Assembly (NCBI GenBank): GCA_049802875.1
Contig: JBARNH010000048.1
Location: 62,001 to 126,000 of the forward strand
Origin: Lutacidiplasma sp049802875
GTDB lineage: Archaea; Thermoplasmatota; Thermoplasmata; Lutacidiplasmatales; UBA184
DNA: 64,000 bases
Direction: 5' to 3'
In this document: positions 34,697-42,886 of the stretch, in pieces
How positions within the stretch are numbered: position 1 is the first letter of the stretch
Layout: each line of letters opens with the position of its first letter
The notes under the pieces: model-generated
What the model saw: only the letters and a program-made list of their open reading frames with translations
What the model was told of the DNA's origin: nothing
Databases searched by the model: none
Translations under genes and position numbers: made by a program

Positions 34697-35254
34697 CTAG
34701 TGCGACCGGCCGGTGATCAGGTGGACGATCTTGAACGCGAGGAGGTTCTTGTTGATCGGCGTTACTTCGAGGAGTCGTAGCTCGTCCCTCCGTCGGATAT
34801 CCTGGAGCAGGGGGTTCCGGGACTTCTTGTGGAGGGTCATGACGATCGATTTCTTGGCATCGAGGGTCTCGATGACGGCCTTCGTGAACTGCTCGCTCTC
34901 GACCTCCATCTTTCCGACCTCGTCGATCACGATGACGTCGGCCGATTCCCGGGCCTCGGCCAGCGCGCGGGTCCCGATCCCCTCGAGCGCGGCGAGGTTG
35001 ACCCCGTACCGGCCCGAACGGATCCTCGACTTGAGCGATTCGTGGGCGAAGACCTCGTGCTCCTTCGTGAGCCAATTGGTGATCTGGAATCCCGCGCGTC
35101 GTTGTTTTTCGACTATCGGCTCCGTGACCATGCCGCCGACCGTGACGCCCTCCTCCTCGAGGAGCTCGATGATGCGGAGCAGTGTCTGGGTCTTTCCGGA
35201 GCCGGGGAGCCCCGTGATGCCAATCTTGACCGGAGGAGAGAGACGACGAGGCAT
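34697..35254 (-). CDS. THEP1-family nucleoside-triphosphatase
   Basis: A 185-residue P-loop NTPase of the THEP1 (NTPCR) type. Walker A is GLPGSGKT (15-22). The GGMVTEPI, FAHESLKSRIRSGRYGVNLAALEGI and VIVIDEVGKMEVES segments (Walker B VIDEVG) follow, with an AFKIVHLITG end. Such proteins hydrolyse nucleoside triphosphates; the physiological role is unclear. I start at ATG 35254 because a CTTATTG box lies about 45 bp upstream, leaving a short leader, whereas ATG 35281 would lie too close to the box. trm1 follows closely on the same strand. Confidence 0.87.
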   Translation of the reverse strand: MPRRLSPPVKIGITGLPGSGKTQTLLRIIELLEEEGVTVGGMVTEPIVEKQRRAGFQITNWLTKEHEVFAHESLKSRIRSGRYGVNLAALEGIGTRALAEARESADVIVIDEVGKMEVESEQFTKAVIETLDAKKSIVMTLHKKSRNPLLQDIRRRDELRLLEVTPINKNLLAFKIVHLITGRSH

Positions 35255-35316
35255 AGCCGATAACACCGTTAGTAATCGCATCTAGGGCGGTAGGCAATAA
35301 GAGCGTATCGTGACCC

Positions 35317-36066
35317 ATGACGCACTTTCGGACTCCGAACGACCTCGCGACGCGTCCCCGCGGCGACGCGGACGCGGTGTACCCGCCGCGGGAGGACTCG
35401 CTCCTTCTGCTCCCCTTCGCCCGAGTCGAGGCGCTCACCTCGCTCCTCGAGATCGGTACGGGCACGGGACTGGCGTCCCTCGAAGCGGCTCGGGCCGGAG
35501 CGCGGGTCGTCGCGACCGACCTCAACCCGATCGCGTTACGGCGCCTCCAGCGCCGGGCCCGGGCCGAGGGACTCGACGTGCGGTTGGTTCGGACGGACCT
35601 CGCCCGCGGGGTGGGCCGGTTCGACCGAGTCCTCGCGAACCCGCCGTACCTGCCGACCCGCCCCGAGGAGCAGGACCCCGACCGGTGGCACAATCTCGCC
35701 CTCGATGGGGGACCCGATGGTTGCCGCGTGACCGCGCGGCTGGTCGATTCCTTGGCCGACCATATGACCCCGGCGGCGAGCGCGTACGTCGTCGTCTCTT
35801 CGCTCCAATCCGCGGCGGGGCTCCGGAGGATCAGTGAGCGTTGGATCGCGAGCGGAGGAGATTGGGAAGTCGTCGCCGGGCGCGACCTCGAGGGAGAGCG
35901 TCTCGAGGTCTGGCGGTTCGTCCGGAGCGATCCTAACGCGAGCCCTCGGCGTGCGCGAGCACGGCCTCGAGAAATCGGTGCCCGTCGCCGAATCCCTCCG
36001 GTCCTCCGTCCCGGGTCCACGACGGGGACTGGGCGCGGAAGAACCCACGCTCGGGGTGCGGCATGA
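35317..36066 (+). CDS. HemK/Mtq2-like class I methyltransferase
   Basis: A 249-residue methyltransferase. It has YPPREDSLLLL, the SAM loop LEIGTGTGLASLEAAR, VVATDLNP and the NPPYLPTRPEEQ catalytic NPPY motif, as in HemK2/Mtq2 (N5-glutamine methyltransferase of release factor aRF1). The conserved fold ends near EVWRFVRSD, residue about 207. The remaining 42 residues are Arg/Pro-rich and overlap the opposing purQ by 134 bp. A TAA at 35934-35936, in another frame, would end the protein exactly where purQ also stops, so the last part may reflect one lost base. The protein itself is well supported. Confidence 0.85.
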   Translation: MTHFRTPNDLATRPRGDADAVYPPREDSLLLLPFARVEALTSLLEIGTGTGLASLEAARAGARVVATDLNPIALRRLQRRARAEGLDVRLVRTDLARGVGRFDRVLANPPYLPTRPEEQDPDRWHNLALDGGPDGCRVTARLVDSLADHMTPAASAYVVVSSLQSAAGLRRISERWIASGGDWEVVAGRDLEGERLEVWRFVRSDPNASPRRARARPREIGARRRIPPVLRPGSTTGTGRGRTHARGAA

Positions 36067-36763
36067 GTCCGAAGACATTCCCTTCGGGGTTCGTCAAGCC
36101 GGCGACGTCTCCGGCCGAGCCGTTCGGATTCCATGGGTACACCGCCGGACCCCCGTCGGGGGCCACCCACCGAAAGAGGACCTGCCCGGCGGCGTCGAGC
36201 TCCCGGAGACGTGCCGCCGGGTCCCCGGCGAGGATCAACTTCCCTTCGGCGTGGCCCGACGGGAACAGGAACCGCGTTCCCTTCGGTGTCCCTTGAAGGG
36301 CGGGAAAGGCCCCTCCTTGCCACGCGACGAAGGTCGGCCGGCACTCGTAGTGCCCCGAGTCGTTCGTCGTCAGCACTGCCTGCGGCGTTCCGAGGCGACC
36401 CCCCGGCCGCCCGGGGAGGAGCCCCAGCTCGACCACGACTTGGAAACCATTGCAGACGCCTCCGACGAGATGGCCCGAGCGGACGAACTCCTCCAACTCG
36501 GGGCCGATCGCTGCCCGCACTCGGGCGGCGAAGATCGCCCCGGCACGAACGTAATCTCCCGCGGAGAATCCGCCGGGGACGAACAGTACGTCATAATCGG
36601 CGAGCCGCCGACGTTCGTCCGCGCCGACCTCTCGACCCTCGAATTGTTTCAGCGAGACCACCTCGGGTCGTGCCCCGAGCGTCGCGACGGCGACGCGAAG
36701 CTCCTCGTCGCAGTTCGTCCCTTCGATAGAGAGGAGCGCGATCCGCAGGTCGCGACGGGCCAC
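35933..36763 (-). CDS. purQ: phosphoribosylformylglycinamidine synthase subunit PurQ
   Basis: A 276-residue class-I glutamine amidotransferase. The nucleophile is in GGVCNGFQV, preceded by VPGGFSAGDY, and the catalytic His/Glu are in MPHPERGF. It generates ammonia for FGAM synthase in purine synthesis together with PurL and PurS, which are not in the window. It belongs to the long form. The start codon GTG 36763 lies about 26 bp after a GGTTAAGCG box, suggesting a leaderless transcript. It is tail-to-tail with the methyltransferase gene. Confidence 0.95.
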   Translation of the reverse strand: MARRDLRIALLSIEGTNCDEELRVAVATLGARPEVVSLKQFEGREVGADERRRLADYDVLFVPGGFSAGDYVRAGAIFAARVRAAIGPELEEFVRSGHLVGGVCNGFQVVVELGLLPGRPGGRLGTPQAVLTTNDSGHYECRPTFVAWQGGAFPALQGTPKGTRFLFPSGHAEGKLILAGDPAARLRELDAAGQVLFRWVAPDGGPAVYPWNPNGSAGDVAGLTNPEGNVFGLMPHPERGFFRAQSPSWTRDGGPEGFGDGHRFLEAVLAHAEGSR

Positions 36764-36813
36764 GGCCGCCTAGCACTCGACGGCGCTTAACCGTTCCTCG
36801 GACCCCCGGGCGG

Positions 36814-38049
36814 TCACGGGCCCGGACCGAGCGGAGGGTCGAGTCGGTACACGCGGATCGAGGTTCCCGCCCGGACCGATCGGCGTCCGGGCGGCAGCAT
36901 CGCGTACGCGGTCGCCCCGGAGAGGCTCGTGATGACAGAGGAACCCCGGTAGGTAGTATACGCGCGGCCATTTCGGAACTCGAGCGGAACGACCGTCGAG
37001 AGCCCGGGCGTCGGGGCCACGGCGTCGCTGCCGAGCACAGCCGTCCCTTCGGTCCACCCGGGTCCCGCCCGGTGCCCAAGCTTCCGGAGCACCGGCAGCA
37101 CCAGCCAGTACATGTTCACGAGACAGGAGGTGGGGTGCCCGGGCATCCCGATGACCAGCTTCCCGTCGCTCACCGCGGCGAGCGTCGGTTTCCCCGCGCG
37201 GACTGCGATCCCGTGGAACAGGAGACGCCCCAATTTCGGGAGGATGCGCGGAAGGTGGTCCCGTTCCCCGACCGAGCTTCCGCCCGTCGCGAGGACCAGG
37301 TCCGCGGTGTGAAGCGCTCGACGGATCGCGCGCTCGATCCGCACGGGATCGTCGGGCAGAGGGGAAACCGGGAGTGGGATCCCTCCGGCCGCAACGATCA
37401 CTGCCGACAGCGAAGCGTTGTTGCTTTCGTAGATGCGACCGGGCGCTTCGGGCGCTCCCGGTCGAAGTAGTTCGTTTCCGTTCGGCACGATGGCGACCCG
37501 GGGTCGGGCGAAGACTCGGACCGCGGGTATACCGCAGGCGGCGAGGGTCCCGAGCGCCGGCGGGGTGAGCTCCTCGCCGCGTCGTACGAGCACCTTTCCT
37601 CGGGAAAAGTCATGACCGGGCCGGGAGAATCGGTCGCCGCCCGGGATTGGCCGGAAGACCCGTACCCGGGACCCGGTCCGGTCGACCTCCTCGAAGATGA
37701 CGACCGCGTCCGTTCCGTTCGGTAGCGCCCCGCCCGTCGCGATCTCGACCGCTTCACCGGGGCCGACGCGTCCGGGGAACGCCTGTTCGGCGAACACCTC
37801 GCCGACCACCCGGAGGTCTGCCGGATGCCGTCGACTGGCCCCCCGGGTGTCGGCGGACCGGAGGGCGTACCCGTCCCAGGTTGCCCGGGGAAAACTGGGG
37901 ACCGGTTGGGGTGCACGGTACGTTGCCGCGGCGATCCGGCCGAACGCCGCCTCCACGTGGACCCGTTCGATTCGCTCGAGGGCCCGGGCCGCGCGGAGCA
38001 GCTTCCGGCGGGCGACCCCGACCTCCGTCAGTCGGCTGAACGCATGCAT
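36814..38049 (-). CDS. moeA: molybdopterin molybdenumtransferase MoeA
   Basis: A 411-residue MoeA. The N-terminal PQPVPSFPRATWDGYAL, domain-2 ATGGALPNGTDAVV and EEVDR, the MoCF motifs SNNASLSAVI, ATGGSSVGERDHL and GMPGHPTSCLVNMYW are all present, followed by the C-terminal SVRAGTSIRVYRLD. It inserts molybdate or tungstate into adenylylated molybdopterin, so molybdenum or tungsten enzymes are expected elsewhere. The ATG at 38049 (MHAFSRL) is preferred over a TTG at 38064. It follows the PfkB kinase gene by about 20 bp on the same strand. Confidence 0.95.
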   Translation of the reverse strand: MHAFSRLTEVGVARRKLLRAARALERIERVHVEAAFGRIAAATYRAPQPVPSFPRATWDGYALRSADTRGASRRHPADLRVVGEVFAEQAFPGRVGPGEAVEIATGGALPNGTDAVVIFEEVDRTGSRVRVFRPIPGGDRFSRPGHDFSRGKVLVRRGEELTPPALGTLAACGIPAVRVFARPRVAIVPNGNELLRPGAPEAPGRIYESNNASLSAVIVAAGGIPLPVSPLPDDPVRIERAIRRALHTADLVLATGGSSVGERDHLPRILPKLGRLLFHGIAVRAGKPTLAAVSDGKLVIGMPGHPTSCLVNMYWLVLPVLRKLGHRAGPGWTEGTAVLGSDAVAPTPGLSTVVPLEFRNGRAYTTYRGSSVITSLSGATAYAMLPPGRRSVRAGTSIRVYRLDPPLGPGP

Positions 38050-38070
38050 CTCCACGAAGTTCAACGAGCC

Positions 38071-38964
38071 CTATCGGACCCCCTCCAACCAGCGGGCCGC
38101 CGCTCGCGTGCCCGCCCGAAGACATCCCTCCAGCCCCTCCCCCTCGAACCACGCCGCGTAGAATCCCCCGCGAAACGCGTCGCCCGCCCCCACGACCGAG
38201 CGGACCGTGCGCGGTCGGACCGACGGCACGTGAACGGTCCCGCTGCGACCGAACGCCGTGGCACCCCCGGGCCCTTCCGTGCGCACCACGAGCGGGACTC
38301 GAGCGAGCAAGCCCTCCGGGTCGGAGGCTCCGACCAGGTCGGCGACCCGAGCGATCTCGGACCGATTTCCGAACAGCAGTTCGACCCCCCCCAGCAGCTT
38401 CCGAAGTCGGTTCCCGTCCCAGCGGTAGTGGACCTCCTGCGCCGGGTCGGCGGCGGCGTGAAGCCCTCGGGCGCGCGCCTCCGCGAGGAGTCGCAATTGG
38501 AAGTCCGGGTCGGCCGTGGTCAAGTGGACCCAGCAGTACTCGTCCAACCAAGGACGGCGGACCTCTCGAGCGGGGCCGCCCTCCATCGGCCCTTGTTCCA
38601 TCAAGGTCCGCTGTCGGCCGCGGTGATCCTCGAGAATGAACGCGGTGGGAGTCGGCGCCTCGCGCACTCGCTCGACCCCTCGAAGGTCGATATGGGCCCG
38701 CTGTAACCGATTCCAGAACCTCACAGGAAACTCCTCTCCGACCCGGGCCACGAGGCCAGTTGCGACTCCGTAGCGCGTCGCCGAGACGGCGATGTTCGTT
38801 GCGGTCCCGCCGAGCTCGACCCGCTGGGATTCCACCGGCTCCGTCCGGTCGTCCGCGGGAAAGGACCGAAGCCGAAGGAAGCGATCGACGTTGACATGAC
38901 CCGAGACGAGGAGATCCCGCGGGCGGTCAGCGACTCCGTTCGCGGGCGGCACGAAGGACGGCAT
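38071..38964 (-). CDS. PfkB-family carbohydrate/nucleoside kinase
   Basis: A 297-residue PfkB (ribokinase-like) kinase. It opens DLLVSGHVNVDRFLRL and has the PfkB signature 1 element ELGGTATNIAVSATRYG. The catalytic signature 2, VVGAGDAFRGGFYAAW, with the base aspartate, is near the end. The substrate could be ribose, a nucleoside or a sugar. The ATG at 38964 follows a GGAGGAG ribosome site. The TTTAAG element at 39008-39013 reads as a TATA box on both strands and could drive this gene as well as the amidohydrolase. Confidence 0.9.
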   Translation of the reverse strand: MPSFVPPANGVADRPRDLLVSGHVNVDRFLRLRSFPADDRTEPVESQRVELGGTATNIAVSATRYGVATGLVARVGEEFPVRFWNRLQRAHIDLRGVERVREAPTPTAFILEDHRGRQRTLMEQGPMEGGPAREVRRPWLDEYCWVHLTTADPDFQLRLLAEARARGLHAAADPAQEVHYRWDGNRLRKLLGGVELLFGNRSEIARVADLVGASDPEGLLARVPLVVRTEGPGGATAFGRSGTVHVPSVRPRTVRSVVGAGDAFRGGFYAAWFEGEGLEGCLRAGTRAAARWLEGVR

Positions 38965-39005
38965 GCGGACTCCTCCGCTTAGCGCTTCGGGAGGGACTCG
39001 CGTCG

Positions 39006-39015
39006 CGTTTAAGCG
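39006..39015. promoter_or_regulatory. bidirectional TATA element
   Basis: The GTTTAAGC stretch lies about 30 bp before the amidohydrolase ATG (39042) on the plus strand, and about 45 bp before the PfkB kinase ATG on the minus strand, where the kinase has a Shine-Dalgarno sequence and hence a short leader. One element could serve both directions. Confidence 0.5.
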
Positions 39016-39041
39016 GTCCGGGTCCTCCGGCGGCGTCCGCC

Positions 39042-40136
39042 ATGCTCGTCGAGGGAGCGATCTTGGACATCGATGGGTCCCGCCCCGCCTATGTTCGGAT
39101 CCACCGGGGCCGGGTGGTCGAAGTCGGCCAGCTCGGCACAGACTCCTCCCACGGCCGGGAGGCGCGCGTGCGAGGGATCGTCATTCCCTCGCCCGTCAAC
39201 AGCCACACCCACCTCGGGGATTCGATCTCCGTTCGTGAGCCGCCCCCGGGCCCGGTCTCGTCCCTCGTCCGTCCCCCCAACGGCTACAAGTTCCGACTCC
39301 TCGCCACGGCATCCCGCGCCACGAAGCTCGACGGGCTTCGTCGGGCGTTCGCCCGGATCGCCCGGGACGGCGTCGCCGCGGTGATGGACTTTCGCGAGGA
39401 AGGCCTCGATGGGGTCCGCCTCTTCCGCACCGCGGCGCACGGGAGTTCTGTTCGCGCCGTGGTCTTGGGTCGACCGCTCGCCCGCCCCGTTGACGCGCGA
39501 GAGCTGGCCTCGATCCTGACCATCGCCGACGGGATCGGCCTGTCGAGCGCCCTCGAGGAGACGCTCGAAACTCGTCAGGTGGTGGCTCGGACGTGCCGGG
39601 CCCTGGGGAAGCGCTACGGCCTGCATGCGAGCGAAGCGCGGCGTGAGCCGCCCGACTCGTTCCTTCAACCGCGGCCGGACCTGGTGATCCATCTGGCGAA
39701 GGCGACCGTCGACGACCTCGCCGCTGTCCGCGACGCGAGGGTGTCGGTCGCGGTCTGCCCGCGTTCGAACGCGCTCTTCGGGCGCCAACCGGACCTCCGC
39801 TCGATGGAGCGGCTGGGACTCTCCGTTCTCCTCGGCACGGACAATGCGATGTTCCATGCTCCCTCGATCTGGCGGGAGCTCGAGTTCGCGTACGTCGCGA
39901 CCCGCCTTCGCCAACGCCCCGCGTCGGCGGACTTTCTGGCGCGGGCGGCGCTCGTCGAGCCGTGGCGTTGGCTGGGCCAACCGCGGGCGGCGCGCGTGGC
40001 CCCCGGGATGCCGGTACCCCCGCTCGTCCTGCGCCTTCCTCCCGACGACCCCGCGTACCAAGTCGTGACGCGGACGACCGAACATCTTATCCTCCCCGTC
40101 ACGCCCCGGAGTCGGGGTTCGGTCTCCGCGCGATGA
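39042..40136 (+). CDS. amidohydrolase-superfamily protein
   Basis: A 364-residue TIM-barrel amidohydrolase. The first metal pair is SPVNSHTHLGDS (HxH), the third histidine appears in RYGLHASEA, the fourth in VIHLAKA, and the catalytic aspartate in LLGTDNAMF. The overall order is that of cytosine deaminase/atrazine hydrolase-like enzymes, so deamination or dechlorination of a ring nitrogen compound is likely; the actual substrate is unknown. Its stop codon overlaps the ATG of glyS (ATGA), so the two are translationally coupled. Confidence 0.82.
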   Translation: MLVEGAILDIDGSRPAYVRIHRGRVVEVGQLGTDSSHGREARVRGIVIPSPVNSHTHLGDSISVREPPPGPVSSLVRPPNGYKFRLLATASRATKLDGLRRAFARIARDGVAAVMDFREEGLDGVRLFRTAAHGSSVRAVVLGRPLARPVDARELASILTIADGIGLSSALEETLETRQVVARTCRALGKRYGLHASEARREPPDSFLQPRPDLVIHLAKATVDDLAAVRDARVSVAVCPRSNALFGRQPDLRSMERLGLSVLLGTDNAMFHAPSIWRELEFAYVATRLRQRPASADFLARAALVEPWRWLGQPRAARVAPGMPVPPLVLRLPPDDPAYQVVTRTTEHLILPVTPRSRGSVSAR

Positions 40137-41638
40137 AGAGCGACGAGCTGTTCGCCCTGCTCCGCCGGCGCGGGGTGTTGTGGCCCTCCGCCGAGATCTA
40201 CGGGGGGGCGCAAGGACTCTACGATTACGGCCCGCTCGGCACGGCGCTGAAGCGCCGGGTCGAGGACGCGTGGGTCGCCTGGTTCGTCGGCCTCTCCCAC
40301 GACTACCACCTCATCGAGCCGGCGGAAATGCTGCCCGAAGCGGTCGTTCGCGCGTCCGGCCACCTCGAGAACTTCACGGACCCCGAGGTCACGTGCGACC
40401 AGTGTCACTCGGAATTCCGGGCCGACACCCTCCTCGAGAAGGTGCGACCCGAAGGCGTCGATGGCCTCTCGGACGCGCAGATCGATGAGATCATCCGCGC
40501 CCGCCAGCCGCGCTGCCCGAACTGCGGCTCGACCGCGCTCAGCGTGCCGCGGGCGTTCAACCTGATGTTCGGCACCGAGTTCGGCGCATCGGGCAAGGAA
40601 CGAGTGTACCTTCGACCCGAGACCGCCCAGGGCAGCTACCTCTCGTTCGCCCGAATGTGGGACGTCGGCCGTCGCACCCTCCCGCTCGGGATCGCTGTGG
40701 TCGGACGCGCCTATCGGAACGAGATCGCGCCCCGCCAGCTCCTTTTCCGGATGCGCGCGTTCACCCAGGCGGAGCTTCAGATCTTCTTCGACCCGGCGCA
40801 CTTTGGTGTTCCGTTCGAACGGGCCCGAGACGAGCTCCTTCCCGTCCTCCGCGTCGCGCGACGAGAATCCGGCGAGGAGACGCCGGAGCTCATTTCGGCG
40901 TCCGACCTGGTGGCCAAGGGTCAACTTCCCGAGTTCTACGTCTACCATCTCGTCCACACCTTCCGGTTCTTTCGGGACGTGCTGCGGTATCCCGCCGACC
41001 GGATCCGGCTGTTCGAGAAGTCGGACACGGAGCGTGCGTTCTACAATCGGATCCAGTTCGACGTGGAGGTCCGGCTCGAAAGCCTGGGGGGGTTCAAGGA
41101 GGTGGCCGCGGTGCACTACCGCGGTGATTACGACCTTACGCGCCATAGCCAGGGGTCCGGCAAGGACCTCTCGGTCACTCCCCACGGGGCAGGGAAGCTC
41201 CTCCCGCATGTCCTCGAGCTCACGTTCGGGGTCGACCGCAACATCTGGGGGCTCGCCGACATCCACTTGGGCAAGGACGGGGAGCGGACCGTGTGGCGGC
41301 TGCCTCCCTACCTCGCTCCGGTGCCCGTCGGGGTCTTCCCGCTGATGCCAAAGGAGCAGGCGGCATTCGCGCTCCGAGTCGCCGACGACCTGGCGGCGGG
41401 CGGCGTGCGAACCCAGTACGACGACGCAGGGACGATCGGGAAGCGGTACGCGAGGATGGACGAGGCGGGGACGCCGTACTGCGTGACGGTGGACGGCCAA
41501 ACGCTGGCCGGCGGCCCCGAACACGACACCGTGACTCTCCGCGACCGAGATACGAAGGCTCAGGAGCGGTTGCCGGTCGCGGACCTCCTGCCCCGCCTCC
41601 GCCCCACTCTCGAGCCTCCGCGACCGTCGAGGGCGTAG
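40133..41638 (+). CDS. glyS: glycyl-tRNA synthetase (class II, dimeric)
   Basis: A 501-residue enzyme of the alpha2 type. Class II elements are visible: the N-terminal AEIYGGAQGLYDYGPLG, a zinc-ribbon insert CDQCHSEF...CPNCGSTAL, LRPETAQGSYLSFARMW (motif 2 region), LFRMRAFTQAELQIFFDP and ELTFGVDRNIW. The C-terminal anticodon-binding domain ends the protein (DDAGTIGKRYARMDEAGTPYCVTVD). It charges tRNA-Gly. Its ATG at 40133 overlaps the stop of the amidohydrolase gene. Confidence 0.95.
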   Translation: MKSDELFALLRRRGVLWPSAEIYGGAQGLYDYGPLGTALKRRVEDAWVAWFVGLSHDYHLIEPAEMLPEAVVRASGHLENFTDPEVTCDQCHSEFRADTLLEKVRPEGVDGLSDAQIDEIIRARQPRCPNCGSTALSVPRAFNLMFGTEFGASGKERVYLRPETAQGSYLSFARMWDVGRRTLPLGIAVVGRAYRNEIAPRQLLFRMRAFTQAELQIFFDPAHFGVPFERARDELLPVLRVARRESGEETPELISASDLVAKGQLPEFYVYHLVHTFRFFRDVLRYPADRIRLFEKSDTERAFYNRIQFDVEVRLESLGGFKEVAAVHYRGDYDLTRHSQGSGKDLSVTPHGAGKLLPHVLELTFGVDRNIWGLADIHLGKDGERTVWRLPPYLAPVPVGVFPLMPKEQAAFALRVADDLAAGGVRTQYDDAGTIGKRYARMDEAGTPYCVTVDGQTLAGGPEHDTVTLRDRDTKAQERLPVADLLPRLRPTLEPPRPSRA

Positions 41639-41700
41639 GGAGCCCGCGCTTCCCGTCCGCGTAACAACGATATAGGTCCCCCACGCGTACACACTCCCCA

Positions 41701-42321
41701 ATGGCATCCGGTGGGGGGAGCCCTCCCAGCGCGGGCGGGGTGACCACGCCCCTCATGCACCGTCAAAACCGGTGGCTCGGTCAAGGGTACGCGGACATCA
41801 CGAAGCTGCGGGAGCTCTCCGCGAAGCACGACCGGACCGCGGGTCGGATGAACCAGCGGGCCTCTCGACTGAATACCCGGATCGAGAAGTTGCGTCACCA
41901 GTCGACCATCCTCCGCGAGAAGGGGCAGCGAGCGCTCGCCCAGATCCCCGAGATCGAGCAGCAGATGAAGCAGCACGAGCGCGACATCGAGGCCGGGACG
42001 AATCAGGCCGGTGGCGCGCCCGTCGGCTCCGACGTGACGGCCCTTCACTTCAAGGTCCGCAAGCTCCAACAGAAGATCGTCGACCGACAGCAGAAAGCCC
42101 GAACGCTCGAGCATCGCGCCGCGATGAAGACCCAAAAGACGGCGGAGCTGAAGGTGAAGGTCGACCGATACCTGGAATCCGCTCGCCTCCAGGAGCAGGA
42201 GGCCCTGGCGTACCGACAACGAGCCGACCGGCTTCAGATGATCACCGAGACCGACGTCGCCTCGAATCTGAAGGCCAACGCCGCGCCGCGCGTGGCCGAC
42301 GACGGTTCCCGGACGACATGA
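41701..42321 (+). CDS. coiled-coil protein of unknown function
   Basis: A 206-residue, strongly helical, charged protein. From about residue 35 to 175 it is rich in Lys, Arg, Gln and Glu with heptad-like spacing (LRELSAKHDRTAGRMNQRAS, KVRKLQQKIVDRQQKARTLE). It has no membrane segment. A TATA-like GATATAGG lies about 30 bp before ATG 41701. It resembles conserved archaeal coiled-coil proteins of undefined role. It is coupled by an ATGA overlap to the next, kinase-like gene. Confidence 0.7.
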   Translation: MASGGGSPPSAGGVTTPLMHRQNRWLGQGYADITKLRELSAKHDRTAGRMNQRASRLNTRIEKLRHQSTILREKGQRALAQIPEIEQQMKQHERDIEAGTNQAGGAPVGSDVTALHFKVRKLQQKIVDRQQKARTLEHRAAMKTQKTAELKVKVDRYLESARLQEQEALAYRQRADRLQMITETDVASNLKANAAPRVADDGSRTT

Positions 42322-42860
42322 AACTCATCGTCACGGTCGGTATGCCCGGCTCGGGCAAGGACGAGCTGATCGCGGTCGCGAAGTCGATGGGTCTCGCGAC
42401 CCTCAAGATGGGCGACCTCGTCCGGGACGAAACCCGTCGCCGGGGCTTGCAGCTCACCAACGCGAACGTGGGCCGGATCGCCTCCGAGGAGCGCGACAAG
42501 CACGGCCCCGGCATCTGGGCGCAGCGGGCGCTTCCCAAGCTGACGGAGACCCGGATGCTGGTAGACGGCTGCCGCTCGGACAGTGAGGTCTCGGTCTTCC
42601 GTCACAACTTCGGCGACCTGTTCGTCCTCGGGATCTTCGCCTCCCCGGAGACCCGCCACGACCGATTGACCGCGCGCCACCGCAGCGACGACGTCGACCT
42701 TCAGGACTTCTACGACCGGGACCGACGGGAGCTCAAGTGGGGCATCGGCAACGCGTTCGCGCTCGCGGACGGGATGCTCGTGAACGAAGGTTCGCTGGAC
42801 GAGTTCCGACGGAATGCCCGCACGACCCTCGAGCAGATCCTCAAACGCGACGACGACTGA
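42318..42860 (+). CDS. UPF0200-type P-loop kinase-like protein
   Basis: A 180-residue P-loop protein. Walker A is VGMPGSGKDE (residues 6-15), MGDLVRDETRRRG follows as in dephospho-CoA/adenylate-like kinases, and the rest gives DGCRSDSEVSVFR, LGIFASPETRHDRLTARHRSDD and WGIGNAFALADGMLVNEG. It matches the archaeal UPF0200 family, for which a phosphotransfer role is suspected but not proven. Its ATG overlaps the coiled-coil gene stop, so both products are probably made together. Confidence 0.8.
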   Translation: MKLIVTVGMPGSGKDELIAVAKSMGLATLKMGDLVRDETRRRGLQLTNANVGRIASEERDKHGPGIWAQRALPKLTETRMLVDGCRSDSEVSVFRHNFGDLFVLGIFASPETRHDRLTARHRSDDVDLQDFYDRDRRELKWGIGNAFALADGMLVNEGSLDEFRRNARTTLEQILKRDDD

Positions 42861-42886
42861 CCCGGGCAGGGGCCGGTCGTTGCTCG

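Noticed and set aside
33612..36344. A single 910-residue reading frame across trm1, the NTPase and the methyltransferase region
   Set aside because: Only the C-terminal third matches a known family (Trm1). The rest is antisense or out of frame to well supported THEP1 and purQ genes.
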